Shown: positions 7,974-18,049 of the stretch, one piece after another
Layout of the letters: every line of letters starts with the position of its first letter
Numbering within the stretch: position 1 is the first letter of the stretch
Assembly: GCA_001725325.1 (NCBI GenBank)
Contig: MEFY01000001.1
Span: 434,001 to 498,000 of the forward strand
DNA length: 64,000 nucleotides
Source of the DNA: Leifsonia sp. SCN 70-46
GTDB lineage: Bacteria; Actinomycetota; Actinomycetes; Actinomycetales; Microbacteriaceae
Direction: 5' to 3'
Position numbers and translations under genes: made by a program
The notes under the pieces: generated by a model
What the model saw: only the letters and a program-made list of their open reading frames with translations
Told to the model about the DNA's origin: nothing
The model's database searches: none

Positions 7974-9460
7974 TTCTGCGGGAACCCCAGGTTGATGCCG
8001 CCGTGGCTCGGGTCGAGCCAGCGCGACGTGATCGCCTTCTCGCGCGTGAAGAACGCGACCGACTGCGGGCCGTACGCCTTGGCGTCGCCGAAGAGCGAGT
8101 CCTTCCAGCCGCCGAAGGAGTAGTACCCGACCGGCACGGGGATGGGCACGTTGATGCCGACCATGCCCACGGTCACCTCGCGCTGGAAGCGGCGGGCCGC
8201 CCCGCCGTCGTTCGTGAAGATCGCGGTGCCGTTGCCGTACTGGGAGGAGTTGATGAGCGCGACGCCCTCCTCGTAGGTCTTCACGCGCACGATCGACAGC
8301 ACCGGGCCGAAGATCTCGTGCTTGTAGACGTCCGACGTGGTGGCCACGTTGTCGATGAGGGTCGGTCCGAGCCAGAAGCCGTCCTTGCCGCCGTCGACCT
8401 CGATGCCGCGGCCGTCGACCACGACCGTGGCCCCGTCGGCGATGGCGACGTCGATGTACGACGCGACCTTGTCGCGGTGCTCGCGCGTGATGAGCGGGCC
8501 CATGTCGCAGCCACGGGTTCCGTCGCCGACCTTGAGGCCGGTCATCCTCGACTGGATCTTCTCGATGAGATCGTCGGCGATCGGCTCGACCGCGACGAGC
8601 ACCGAGATGGCCATGCAGCGCTCGCCCGCGGAGCCGAAGCCCGCGTTGACCGCCGAGTCGGCCACGAGGTCGAGGTCGGCGTCGGGCAGCACGAGCATGT
8701 GGTTCTTCGCGCCGCCGAGGGCCTGCACGCGCTTGCCCGCCTTGGCCGCGTTCTCGTAGATGTACTTGGCGATGGGCGTGGAGCCCACGAAGCTGATCGA
8801 GGCGACGTCGGGGTGCTCGAGCAGCGCGTCGACGGACTCCTTGTCGCCGTGCACGACGTTGAAGACGCCGTCGGGCAGGCCGGCCTCCTGGAGGGCCTTG
8901 GCCATCCAGATCGCGGCGGACGGGTCCTTCTCCGACGGCTTGAGCACGACGGTGTTGCCCGCCGCGATGGCGACGGGGAAGAACCACAGCGGCACCATGG
9001 CCGGGAAGTTGAACGGGCTGATGATGCCCACGACGCCGAGCGCCTGCTTGACCGAGTACACGTCGACGCCGGTCGAGACGTTCTCGCTGTGCTCGCCCTT
9101 CATGAGGTGCGGGATGCTCGTCGCCCACTCGACCACCTCGAGGCCGCGCGCGACCTCGCCCAGGGCGTCGGACGTCACCTTGCCGTGCTCGTTCGTGAGG
9201 ATCGCGGCGACCTCGCCCTTGCGCGCGTTGAGGATCTCGCGGAACGCGAAGAGCACCTGCTGCCGCTTCGCGAGGCTCGTCTCCGACCACTCGGGGAACG
9301 CCGCCTTCGCGACCTGCACGGCCGCGTCGACGTCGGCCACCGACGCGAGGCGCACCTCGCGCGACACGGTGCCCTCGGCGGGGTTGTAGACGGGAGAGGT
9401 GCGGGTCGAGGCTCCGGCGAACGCGGCGCCGCTCACCCAGTGGTCGAGGATGTCAGTCAT
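7970..9460 (-). CDS. mmsA: CoA-acylating methylmalonate-semialdehyde dehydrogenase
   Basis: The 496-residue protein is a full-length aldehyde dehydrogenase of the MmsA/IolA group. It shows ISPFNFPAMVPLWF, the NAD-binding FVGSTPIAKYIY segment, and the catalytic cysteine in GSAGERCMAIS, which is diagnostic for the methylmalonate/malonate-semialdehyde branch that releases CoA esters (valine, beta-alanine or inositol breakdown). It lies 63 bases downstream of a LysR gene in the same direction, with an inverted repeat in the gap, so LysR-type control is likely. Confidence 0.9.
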   Translation of the reverse strand: MTDILDHWVSGAAFAGASTRTSPVYNPAEGTVSREVRLASVADVDAAVQVAKAAFPEWSETSLAKRQQVLFAFREILNARKGEVAAILTNEHGKVTSDALGEVARGLEVVEWATSIPHLMKGEHSENVSTGVDVYSVKQALGVVGIISPFNFPAMVPLWFFPVAIAAGNTVVLKPSEKDPSAAIWMAKALQEAGLPDGVFNVVHGDKESVDALLEHPDVASISFVGSTPIAKYIYENAAKAGKRVQALGGAKNHMLVLPDADLDLVADSAVNAGFGSAGERCMAISVLVAVEPIADDLIEKIQSRMTGLKVGDGTRGCDMGPLITREHRDKVASYIDVAIADGATVVVDGRGIEVDGGKDGFWLGPTLIDNVATTSDVYKHEIFGPVLSIVRVKTYEEGVALINSSQYGNGTAIFTNDGGAARRFQREVTVGMVGINVPIPVPVGYYSFGGWKDSLFGDAKAYGPQSVAFFTREKAITSRWLDPSHGGINLGFPQN

Positions 9461-9505
9461 ACCGACAGTCTCGCCGGGCGATCATCTGCGATCAAGCGCT
9501 ATTCG

Positions 9506-9522
9506 TGCAGAGTGAATCTGCA
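9506..9522. promoter_or_regulatory. inverted repeat, candidate LysR operator
   Basis: TGCAGA-GTGAA-TCTGCA is a perfect 6-5-6 inverted repeat between the LysR stop and the mmsA start, about 46 bases upstream of mmsA. Position and size suit a regulator binding site, though a role in LysR termination is possible. Confidence 0.45.
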
Positions 9523-9523
9523 G

Positions 9524-10432
9524 TTATGCACCCAACTCGTCGGCCCGGTCGAGCACCTCGGCCTTGATCGCATCGCGCACGAGGGTGACCGCCTCGACGT
9601 CCTCGCTCTCGCGCCGCACGGCGAGCGAGAACTGCAGGCGGAACTCGACCTCGCGCGGGAGCACGGGCACGAGCCCAGCATCCTTCTCGCCCATGAAGGC
9701 GTGCAGGAGGCCGACCCCGGCTCCCGCGCGCACCGCCTCGAGCTGGGCGAACACGTTCGTCGAGCCGAAGCCCACGCGCATGCCGTTGAGCACGGGTGCG
9801 AGGTCGAGCTCGTGCACGGTGAGGAGGGCGTCCACGTAGAAGACGAGCGAGTGGTTCTCGAGGTCGGCGAACGTGGTGATGGGCGCGTGCGCGGCGAGGT
9901 AGGCGGGTGACGCGTACAGGCGCAGCGAGTAGGGCGCGAGCACCTCGGACTTGAGGCGCGACGCCGCTGACGACCCCACGGTCACGGCGATGTCGTAGCC
10001 CGACCCGCGCAGGCTCAGCGGGCGCGTGCTCGTGACGAGCTCGACGACGATGCCGGGATGCTCGCGCTGCAGCCGCGCGAGGGCGGGCGCGACGAACAGC
10101 GATCCGAAGCCGTCGGGCGCCACGACCCGCACCGTGCCGCGGACCCGGTCGCCCTCCCCCGACGCCGCGGCGACGACCTGCTCCACGACCTGCTCGAGGC
10201 TCGACGCCCGCTCGGCGACCTCGCGCCCGATCGCGGTGAGCTCCCAGCCGTCCGCCCCGCGGTCGAGCAGGCGCACGCCGAGCGCCGCCTCGAGCCTGTC
10301 GATGCGCCGCTTGACCGTCGTGTGGTCGACGTCGAGCAGCGCCGCCGCCGACACCATGCGCCCCGCGCGCGCGACGGCGAGCAGGTAGCGCAGGTCGTCG
10401 GTGCTGACATCGAGTGGGCGGGGGTCCGGCAT
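9524..10432 (-). CDS. LysR-family transcriptional regulator
   Basis: The 302-residue protein has a LysR-type N-terminal helix-turn-helix (LRYLLAVARAGRMVSAAALLDVDHTTVKRRIDRLE in outline, about residues 14-50) and a C-terminal periplasmic-binding-like effector domain. It sits directly upstream of mmsA in the same orientation and probably regulates it. The start ATG 10432 has TACTGT six bases upstream, so the message appears leaderless. It is divergent from rmuC. Confidence 0.85.
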   Translation of the reverse strand: MPDPRPLDVSTDDLRYLLAVARAGRMVSAAALLDVDHTTVKRRIDRLEAALGVRLLDRGADGWELTAIGREVAERASSLEQVVEQVVAAASGEGDRVRGTVRVVAPDGFGSLFVAPALARLQREHPGIVVELVTSTRPLSLRGSGYDIAVTVGSSAASRLKSEVLAPYSLRLYASPAYLAAHAPITTFADLENHSLVFYVDALLTVHELDLAPVLNGMRVGFGSTNVFAQLEAVRAGAGVGLLHAFMGEKDAGLVPVLPREVEFRLQFSLAVRRESEDVEAVTLVRDAIKAEVLDRADELGA

Positions 10433-10438
10433 GGGTCC

Positions 10439-10444
10439 ACAGTA
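10439..10444 (-). promoter_or_regulatory. -10 element, leaderless LysR gene
   Basis: TACTGT on the minus strand, six bases before ATG 10432. Confidence 0.5.
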
Positions 10445-10473
10445 ATGTCCGCCCCCGCTGTCACACTCGGGGT

Positions 10474-11826
10474 ATGGAACTCCTCCCGCTCCTCGCCGCC
10501 CTGCTCGTCGGTCTCGTGCTCGGCGCCCTGGTGGGCCTGCTGGTCGCTCGGTCGCGCGTCACCCCGCCCGCCCTCGCGGCGGCGCAGCACGCCGCCGCGA
10601 TCGCGACGCTGCAGGCGGAGGAGGCCGCGCGCCGCGCGTCGATCGAGGCCAACCTGGCCGCGACCGAGGCGAGCATCGCGGGCCTGCGCGAGCAGCTCGA
10701 CGACGCGCAGAACCGCTACCACGAGGCCGTCGACCGAGCCCGTGCCGAGGCGCAGGAGCGTGCGGCCGAGAGCAAGATCCTCCAGGCGCTCACGCCCGTG
10801 CAGGAGACGCTGCGCACCATGGAGCGCAAGGTCGTCGACCTCGAGAGCCAGCGCAGCCAGCAGTACGGCCAGATCGCCGAGCAGCTCGCCCAGACGCGCC
10901 TCGCGGGCGACCAGATCCGCGCGACCACCGAGTCGCTCGCCTCGGCGCTGCGCAGCAACAGCACCCGCGGGGTGTGGGGCGAGACCCAGCTGCGCAACGT
11001 CGTGCAGGCCGCCGGCCTCATCGAGCGCGTCGACTTCGACGTGCAGCACAGCATCACCTCCGACGCGGGCGCGGGCCGCCCCGACATGGTCATCCACCTG
11101 CCGGGCGGCAAGAACATCGCCGTCGACGCGAAGGTGCCGTTCACCGCGTACCTCGAGGCGAGCCAGATCTCGGTCACGGCCACGGGCGAGGAGGGCGCGC
11201 GCCGCGAGGCCCTGCTCAAGCAGCACGTCAAGGTGCTCCGCGGCCACATCGACACCCTCGCGAGCAAGGCCTACTGGCAGGGGCTCGACGCCTCGCCCGA
11301 GCTCGTCATCGCGTTCATCCCGAGCGAGTCGCTCGTCTCGTCCGCGCTCGAGGCCGACCCCGCGATCATGGACTACGCCTTCAACAAGCGTGTCGCCCTC
11401 GCCTCGCCCGTGACCCTGTGGTCGGTGCTCAAGACCGTGGCGTTCTCGTGGCAGCAGGACGTGCTCACCGACCAGGCGAAGACCCTGTTCGACCTGAGCA
11501 AGGAGCTGTACTCCCGGCTCGCGACGCTCTCCGAGCACGCCGACAAGCTGCGACGTTCCATCGACACGACGGTCAACAGCTACAACCAGTTCGCGAACTC
11601 GCTCGAGACGCGCGTGCTCGTGACGGCGCGCAAGCTCAACGCCCTCGACGAGTCGAAGGTCATCGGCACGGCCACGACCATCGAGAGCGCGCCCAAGCAG
11701 CTCACGGCTGTGGAGATGGAGCTCGAGGCGCTCGACGAGCTGCCGGGAGTCGCGCGCGAGCCGTTCGTGGGCGCCGAGCTCGAGATCCCCGACCTGCCCA
11801 AGCTGAGCGACAAGAAGCGCGCGTAG
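10474..11826 (+). CDS. rmuC: DNA recombination protein RmuC
   Basis: The 450-residue protein has one N-terminal membrane helix (about residues 3-25), a coiled-coil region (about 30-150) and the conserved RmuC nuclease-like domain with GVWGETQL and VDAKVPFTAY. RmuC proteins limit DNA inversions and rearrangements and carry a restriction-endonuclease-like fold. The start at ATG 10474 places the membrane helix at the N terminus. An upstream in-frame start at 10414 would lie inside the divergent LysR gene and is unlikely. Confidence 0.9.
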   Translation: MELLPLLAALLVGLVLGALVGLLVARSRVTPPALAAAQHAAAIATLQAEEAARRASIEANLAATEASIAGLREQLDDAQNRYHEAVDRARAEAQERAAESKILQALTPVQETLRTMERKVVDLESQRSQQYGQIAEQLAQTRLAGDQIRATTESLASALRSNSTRGVWGETQLRNVVQAAGLIERVDFDVQHSITSDAGAGRPDMVIHLPGGKNIAVDAKVPFTAYLEASQISVTATGEEGARREALLKQHVKVLRGHIDTLASKAYWQGLDASPELVIAFIPSESLVSSALEADPAIMDYAFNKRVALASPVTLWSVLKTVAFSWQQDVLTDQAKTLFDLSKELYSRLATLSEHADKLRRSIDTTVNSYNQFANSLETRVLVTARKLNALDESKVIGTATTIESAPKQLTAVEMELEALDELPGVAREPFVGAELEIPDLPKLSDKKRA

Positions 11827-11907
11827 CTCGACGGGAGGACGCCGTGTGTGGCGCGTGACCCTGTACGAACGGGGTCCGCGGCGACAAATGCCGTCACCGG
11901 GACAGCG

Positions 11908-12891
11908 CTAGTCGAGCCACTTCTCCGCGAGGTGGTCGGCGTGCACGCGGCGGATCGTGCCCGAGTGCGAGCGCAGCACGATGCTCTCGGTGCGGATGAT
12001 CGGCCCGAGGCGCTTGACGCCGTTGACGAGGCCGCCGTCGGTGACCCCCGTCGCGACGAAGAAGGTGTTGTCGCTCGTGACGAGTTCGTCGGCCGTGTAG
12101 ACGTGGTCGAACTTGAGGCCGGCCGCGAGGCCCTTCTCCCTCTCGAGCTCGGTCTTCGGCGCGAGCATCGTCTGGATGAAGCCGCCGAGCGCCTTGATCG
12201 CGCACGCCGTCGCGACGCCCTCGGGGCTGCCGCCCGTGCCCACGCACATGTCGATGCGCGTGCCGTAGAGCGCGGCGTTGATGCCGCCCGCGACGTCGCC
12301 GTCGAGCATGAGGCGCGTGCCCGCACCCGTCGCACGGATCTCCTCGATGAGCTCCTCGTGCCGCGGGCGGTCGAGCACGGCCACGACGATCTCGTCGACG
12401 GGCTTGCCCTTGGCCTTCGCGAACTCGCGGATGTTGTCGCCGATGCTCTCGCGGATGTCGAGCACCCCGATGCCCTCGGCACCGGCGACGAGCTTCTGCA
12501 TGTAGAAGACCGACGACGCGTCGAGCATGGTGCCGCGGTCGGCCACCGCGATCATGGAGATGGCGTTCTGCCGCCCCGCCGCCGTGAGCGAAGTTCCGTC
12601 GATGGGGTCGACGGCGATGTCGCACGAGGGGCCGTCGCCCGTGCCGACGTGCTCGCCGTTGTAGAGCATGGGGGCGTTGTCCTTCTCCCCCTCGCCGATC
12701 ACGACGACGCCGTCGAAGTCGACGGTTCCGAGGAACTTGCGCATGGCGTCGACCGCCGCGCCGTCGGCGCCGTTCTTGTCGCCCTTGCCGATGAAGGGCA
12801 CCGCACGGATGGCCGCGGCCTCCGTCGCGCGCACGAGCTCGAGCGCGAGGTTGCGGTCGGGGTGCTGGAAGAGTGATTCGGTGGTCGCCAC
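11908..12891 (-). CDS. glpX: class II fructose-1,6-bisphosphatase
   Basis: The 327-residue protein contains the lithium-sensitive phosphatase motif DPIDGT (in AVDPIDGTSLTAAG) and matches GlpX along its full length, including the GKGDKNGADGAAVDAMR N-terminal region. It performs the last specific step of gluconeogenesis. I choose GTG 12891 as start because GAAGGA lies eight bases upstream and the frame further upstream overlaps the divergent fba promoter. Divergence from fba (fructose-bisphosphate aldolase) puts two consecutive steps of one pathway together. Confidence 0.92.
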   Translation of the reverse strand: MATTESLFQHPDRNLALELVRATEAAAIRAVPFIGKGDKNGADGAAVDAMRKFLGTVDFDGVVVIGEGEKDNAPMLYNGEHVGTGDGPSCDIAVDPIDGTSLTAAGRQNAISMIAVADRGTMLDASSVFYMQKLVAGAEGIGVLDIRESIGDNIREFAKAKGKPVDEIVVAVLDRPRHEELIEEIRATGAGTRLMLDGDVAGGINAALYGTRIDMCVGTGGSPEGVATACAIKALGGFIQTMLAPKTELEREKGLAAGLKFDHVYTADELVTSDNTFFVATGVTDGGLVNGVKRLGPIIRTESIVLRSHSGTIRRVHADHLAEKWLD

Positions 12892-12966
12892 AGGTCGGAT
12901 CCTTCGGGGATGGAGAGGGGGCGCTGTGGTGGGATTCGACGGAATCAGCAGGTACAGCCTAGTCAG

Positions 12967-12972
12967 TAGACT
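12967..12972 (+). promoter_or_regulatory. -10 element, leaderless fba
   Basis: TAGACT six bases before ATG 12979. Confidence 0.6.
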
Positions 12973-12978
12973 CTCCCC

Positions 12979-14004
<1,026 letters not shown>

Positions 14005-15150
14005 TCAGCCCCGGTCGTCCTTGGGGACGTTGAACGAGAGCTTGAGCAGCGTCTCCCGGTCGATCGTGAGGTCCTCCACGGCCGTGCGCAGCGTGAGGTA
14101 GTACGGCGCGAGGTGCATGATGCGCCTGCCCTCGGGCAGCGCCATGTCGAGGCTCACGCCCACGGCCGTGCTGCCGTCGGGCGCCTCACGCAGCTCGACC
14201 ATGAGCGAGCCGCTGTCGATGCCCGGGGTGTCGATGACGGCGCGCAGCATGCCGCGCATCGCCGTGCGCTGCGCGCCGTTGAGCCGGTTCGCGAGCCGGT
14301 CGGGGTCGACGACGACGAGCCGCGACTCGCTCGCTATCGAGTCGAGCCACGTGACGTTCGACTGGGTCACGAGCTCGTCGCGCATGCGGCGCGCGAGCTG
14401 GCCCGCGAGCGCGCGGTCGGCGGGCGTGATGCGCCCCGCCGTCGCGATGCCCTCGAGGAAGGGCGCAGCGCGCGCCGTGAGCTTCGCGATGACGACGCGC
14501 TCGACCTGCTCCGCCGCCTCGTCGCGCACGGTCTGGCCCGCCACGATGAGGCGCGACGGGCTCTCGAGCATCCTGATCATGGTGCTCACGACGGCGTAGG
14601 AGAACACCGCGGTCGCGACGAGCCCCAGCAGGGGCGGGTAGGCGATGATCGCCGCGGTGCCGAGGGCGCCCCAGCGGTCGCTCGCGGGATGCACGAGCGC
14701 GACCGACACGAGCACCGCGACGAGGGTCGCTCCCCCGCCGACGGTGAGGATCTGCCGCACGGGGATGTACGGACCCAGCGTCGCGATCATGAGCGCGAGG
14801 AGCCCGGGCGCCCACCAGAACTCCACGGCGAGGGTCGAGTCGGAGTAGCCGATCGCGGAGAGGATCATGCCCGCGACCGCCGGGAGGATCGTGAGCGACG
14901 CCGTGAACCACGTCAGGTCGCGACGCACGGGCCGCGTGGCGATATGCACGGCGACACCCGACGACGAGCACAGCACGGCCGCCGCGAACTGCAGCCACGG
15001 CCTGGTCGTGTCCTGCCACGTCATGGCCGCGAGCAGCACTCCGTAGAAGAGCCCCAGGGCGGCGAACGAGATCGGAACGAGCGGGCCCGTGAACCAGCTC
15101 AGCGGGTCGATCTGCCGCGCGGAGGTGCGGAACCGCCTACTCGTCGCCAT
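14005..15150 (-). CDS. membrane protein partner of histidine kinase, kinase-like but degenerate
   Basis: The 381-residue protein has about six membrane helices in its first 200 residues, then a helical region and a C-terminal alpha/beta region resembling a histidine kinase catalytic domain. I see no phospho-accepting H-box and no N or G boxes, so it should not bind ATP or phosphorylate. It starts inside the 3' end of the upstream kinase gene (14-base overlap) and is surely cotranslated with it. A plausible role is regulatory partner or signal input for that kinase. Confidence 0.6.
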   Translation of the reverse strand: MATSRRFRTSARQIDPLSWFTGPLVPISFAALGLFYGVLLAAMTWQDTTRPWLQFAAAVLCSSSGVAVHIATRPVRRDLTWFTASLTILPAVAGMILSAIGYSDSTLAVEFWWAPGLLALMIATLGPYIPVRQILTVGGGATLVAVLVSVALVHPASDRWGALGTAAIIAYPPLLGLVATAVFSYAVVSTMIRMLESPSRLIVAGQTVRDEAAEQVERVVIAKLTARAAPFLEGIATAGRITPADRALAGQLARRMRDELVTQSNVTWLDSIASESRLVVVDPDRLANRLNGAQRTAMRGMLRAVIDTPGIDSGSLMVELREAPDGSTAVGVSLDMALPEGRRIMHLAPYYLTLRTAVEDLTIDRETLLKLSFNVPKDDRG

Positions 15151-16405
15151 GGCGGGACTCCTCGTGCGCGGCGACGACCTCGGCGATGGGCACGCGGATC
15201 ATGACGGAGGTGCCCGCCCCCGGCGCCGACCAGATCTTCGTGGTGCCGCCCGCGGCGCGGATGCGGTCGATGACCGAGAAGCGCACCCCCAGGCGGTCGG
15301 CGGGGATCGCCTTCGGGTCGAAGCCCTCCCCCTGGTCGGACACCATGACCGTGAGCTCGTCGTCGGTGTACGCGAGGTCGACCTCTGCGACGTTCGCGCC
15401 CGAGTGCCGCAGCACGTTCTCGAGGCACGCGCGGATGGAGTCGACGAGGGCCGTCGCCACCTCGGGTGCGAGCCGGTAGATGCCGAGCCCGCTGCCCGTG
15501 ACGTGCACTGTGAGCCCGCGCCACTGCAGGTCGCTCATCATGAGCATGATCTGGTTGCGGAGGTCGGAGTCCTGGTCGTCCACGACGGTGGTCTCGGCGG
15601 CCTCCTTCGCCCACTCGGCGCTTGTGAGGGTCGCGATGTCGGCGCGCAGGCGCGCGGTCATCCGCTCGTCCAGCTCGTCCGGCGCGTTCATGATGAGCGA
15701 CAGGTCGTTGAGCAGGGTGTCGTGCACGACGGCCGTGACGCGGGAGCGCATGTTCTCCTCGACGGCGAGGCGCCGCGTCTCCTCCTCGAGCTGGTCGAAG
15801 TTGGGCACGAGGCGGCGCTGGCTGCGCTGGATGGCGGCGAGCACGAGGTAGGCCGACACGAAGAGGCCGAGCATGAGCAGGGGGCCCCAGCCGGTCTTGA
15901 TGGGCAGCCCCGTGATGGCGGCGACGGCGACGCTCACGGCCGTGGAGAAGAGGTAGCCGCCGAGCGTCCAGGCCAGGCCCGTGAGCCACGTCGTCGACGC
16001 GACACCCACGAGCACGAGCGACACGGCGGGCCGGTTGAGCACGAAGAAGGCCGACGTGAGGAAACCCGGGTCGATGGCGAGCAGCGTCACCTGGTAGAGC
16101 ACGGCGCCCACCCCGCCCACGACGAGGAACGACAGCACGACCCACGGCCTGGGGATGACGGCGGCGCCGACCGCGAGGAGCACGAGCAGGAAGAGCAGGA
16201 TGACCGGCCCCGGCAGCTCGTGGGCCTCGCCGCGGCTCACGAGCAGCTCGATGAGGATGGGGATGGTGAGCACGAGGTTCATCGCGTTCACGGCCCACGC
16301 CGCGCGCGCGATGCCGCTCGTGATGACTCGCGCCGCGACCTCGCGCGGCAGCACCGCGACTCGCACCCGGATCCGCCTCTCGTCGCCCCGACAGGGCTGC
16401 ACCAT
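15137..16405 (-). CDS. sensor histidine kinase, NarX/DesK-like
   Basis: The protein (422 residues from ATG 16405; 434 if GTG/ATG 16441 is used) has an N-terminal membrane region with about six helices, an H-box of the HisKA_3 type (VVHDTLLNDLSL), an N-box (CLENVLRHSGA) and a G-box (DQGEGFD), so the kinase is complete. Kinases of this type normally pair with a LuxR/NarL response regulator, but none is encoded next to it. The only operon partner is the degenerate kinase-like gene downstream. Confidence 0.8.
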   Translation of the reverse strand: MVQPCRGDERRIRVRVAVLPREVAARVITSGIARAAWAVNAMNLVLTIPILIELLVSRGEAHELPGPVILLFLLVLLAVGAAVIPRPWVVLSFLVVGGVGAVLYQVTLLAIDPGFLTSAFFVLNRPAVSLVLVGVASTTWLTGLAWTLGGYLFSTAVSVAVAAITGLPIKTGWGPLLMLGLFVSAYLVLAAIQRSQRRLVPNFDQLEEETRRLAVEENMRSRVTAVVHDTLLNDLSLIMNAPDELDERMTARLRADIATLTSAEWAKEAAETTVVDDQDSDLRNQIMLMMSDLQWRGLTVHVTGSGLGIYRLAPEVATALVDSIRACLENVLRHSGANVAEVDLAYTDDELTVMVSDQGEGFDPKAIPADRLGVRFSVIDRIRAAGGTTKIWSAPGAGTSVMIRVPIAEVVAAHEESRHGDE

Positions 16406-16446
16406 TGTGCCATCCGGGGGGAGCTCGGGCCCTCCCGGCACCCCGG

Positions 16447-16938
16447 CTAGGAGTTCTTCGTGACCCAGTCGAGGTAGGTCGGGTCGTTGAGCATGATGAT
16501 GAGCACGAGCACCCCCGCGAGGATGCCCGCCAGCACATAGCCCGCGAGGGGCACCCAGTACGCCCGGCGGCGCCGCTGGATGAACAGCAGCGAGACGATG
16601 ACGGCGGCGGCGAGCACGACGACCCGCACGACGTTGATGGCGAGGCCGAGCGGCTCGGCGAGCGGGCTCGCCGACGTGCCCCCCACGCCCAGCTGCGCGT
16701 ACACCGCGGTGAGCTGGCCCGAGATCGAGGCGAAGAGCGGGAACGACCCGACGACGTCGGTCACGCCGACCAGCAGCAGAAGGGTCGTGAGGATGACGTC
16801 GCCCGTGCGCAGCGGCTGCTGCGGTGCGGGCTCCGGGGCCGGGGGTGCCGGCTCCTCGACGGGGGCGACGGGGGCGACGGGCTCGGCGGGCAGCGGTGCG
16901 TACTCGCCGTACTTCGGGCGCGGCCGGTCGTCGGTCAT
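16447..16938 (-). CDS. small membrane protein, Pro-rich N terminus
   Basis: The 163-residue product has a cytoplasmic proline- and alanine-rich N terminus (residues 1-40) and four membrane helices. I do not recognise a characterised family. ATG 16938 overlaps the ispH stop by four bases (ATGA), so it is translated from the ispH message. Confidence 0.7.
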   Translation of the reverse strand: MTDDRPRPKYGEYAPLPAEPVAPVAPVEEPAPPAPEPAPQQPLRTGDVILTTLLLLVGVTDVVGSFPLFASISGQLTAVYAQLGVGGTSASPLAEPLGLAINVVRVVVLAAAVIVSLLFIQRRRRAYWVPLAGYVLAGILAGVLVLIIMLNDPTYLDWVTKNS

Positions 16939-18023
16939 GAGTCCTTCTGCCAGTCGAGCTTGCGGATGCGGCCGCCGAGCGCGCGCTCGTCCTGGTTGCC
17001 CTCGGCGTCGCGCCGCAGCTCCTTGGGCAGCGAGAACATGAGGTCCTCCTCGGCCGTGACGACCTGGCTCACGTCGCCGAAGCCCGCGTCGGCGAGGTCG
17101 TCGAGCACCTCCTGCACGAGCACCTCGGGCACCGACGCGCCGCTCGTGACGCCGACCGTCGAGATGCCGTCGAGCCACTCCTGCTGGATCTCGCTCGCGT
17201 AGTCCACGCGGTGGGCGGCCTTGGCGCCGTACTCGAGGGCGACGTCGACGAGGCGCACCGTGTTGGAGCTGTTCGCGCTGCCGACGACGATGACGAGCTC
17301 GGCATCCTGCGCGACCTTCTTGATCGCGACCTGCCGGTTCTGGGTCGCGTAGCAGATGTCGTCGCTCGGCGGATCCTGCAGGTGCGGGAAGCGCTCGCGC
17401 AGCAGGCGCACGGTCTCCATGGTCTCGTCGACGCTCAAGGTCGTCTGCGAGAGCCACACGAGCTCGTCGGTGTCGGGCACCTCGATCGTCGCGACGTCGG
17501 CCGGGCTGTTCACGAGGGTCGTCTGGTCGGGCGCGTGGCCCATGGTGCCCTCGACCTCCTCGTGGCCGGTGTGGCCGATGAGCAGGATGTGCCGGCCCTG
17601 CTTGGAGAAGCGCGTGGCCTCGCGGTGCACCTTGGTGACGAGCGGGCATGTCGCGTCGATAGTCTGCAGCCGGCGGTCGGCGGCGCCCTGCACGACGGCG
17701 GGCGAGACGCCGTGGGCGCTGAAGACGACGTGCGCGCCCTCGGGGACCTCGACGACGTCGTCGACGAAGATGGCGCCCTTCTTCTCCAACGTCGACACGA
17801 CGTGGATGTTGTGCACGATCTGCTTGCGCACGTAGACGGGGGATCCGAAGTTCTCGAGCGCCTTCTCGACGGCGATGACGGCCCTGTCGACACCCGCGCA
17901 GTATCCCCGGGGCGCGGCGAGCAGCACCCGCTTGGGTCCGGGGGCGGGGGTATCCTTGAGCCGGTTCCGCACGACAGGCATGCGCGGCATCTCGAGTGCC
18001 ACCGCGTCGCCGTTTGAGATCAC
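16935..18023 (-). CDS. ispH: 4-hydroxy-3-methylbut-2-enyl diphosphate reductase
   Basis: The 362-residue protein is IspH/LytB, the last enzyme of the MEP isoprenoid pathway. The three cysteines that hold its iron-sulfur cluster are visible in [23 protein letters not shown] and [11 protein letters not shown], and the ATQNRQ motif is intact. The GTG start at 18023 is supported by TAGAAT six bases upstream, giving a leaderless message. It is divergent from xseA, as in other actinobacteria. Confidence 0.95.
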   Translation of the reverse strand: MISNGDAVALEMPRMPVVRNRLKDTPAPGPKRVLLAAPRGYCAGVDRAVIAVEKALENFGSPVYVRKQIVHNIHVVSTLEKKGAIFVDDVVEVPEGAHVVFSAHGVSPAVVQGAADRRLQTIDATCPLVTKVHREATRFSKQGRHILLIGHTGHEEVEGTMGHAPDQTTLVNSPADVATIEVPDTDELVWLSQTTLSVDETMETVRLLRERFPHLQDPPSDDICYATQNRQVAIKKVAQDAELVIVVGSANSSNTVRLVDVALEYGAKAAHRVDYASEIQQEWLDGISTVGVTSGASVPEVLVQEVLDDLADAGFGDVSQVVTAEEDLMFSLPKELRRDAEGNQDERALGGRIRKLDWQKDS

Positions 18024-18029
18024 CCGCCA

Positions 18030-18035
18030 ATTCTA
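18030..18035 (-). promoter_or_regulatory. -10 element, leaderless ispH
   Basis: TAGAAT on the minus strand, six bases before GTG 18023. Confidence 0.6.
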
Positions 18036-18049
18036 CCGGGAGCGCCTGA

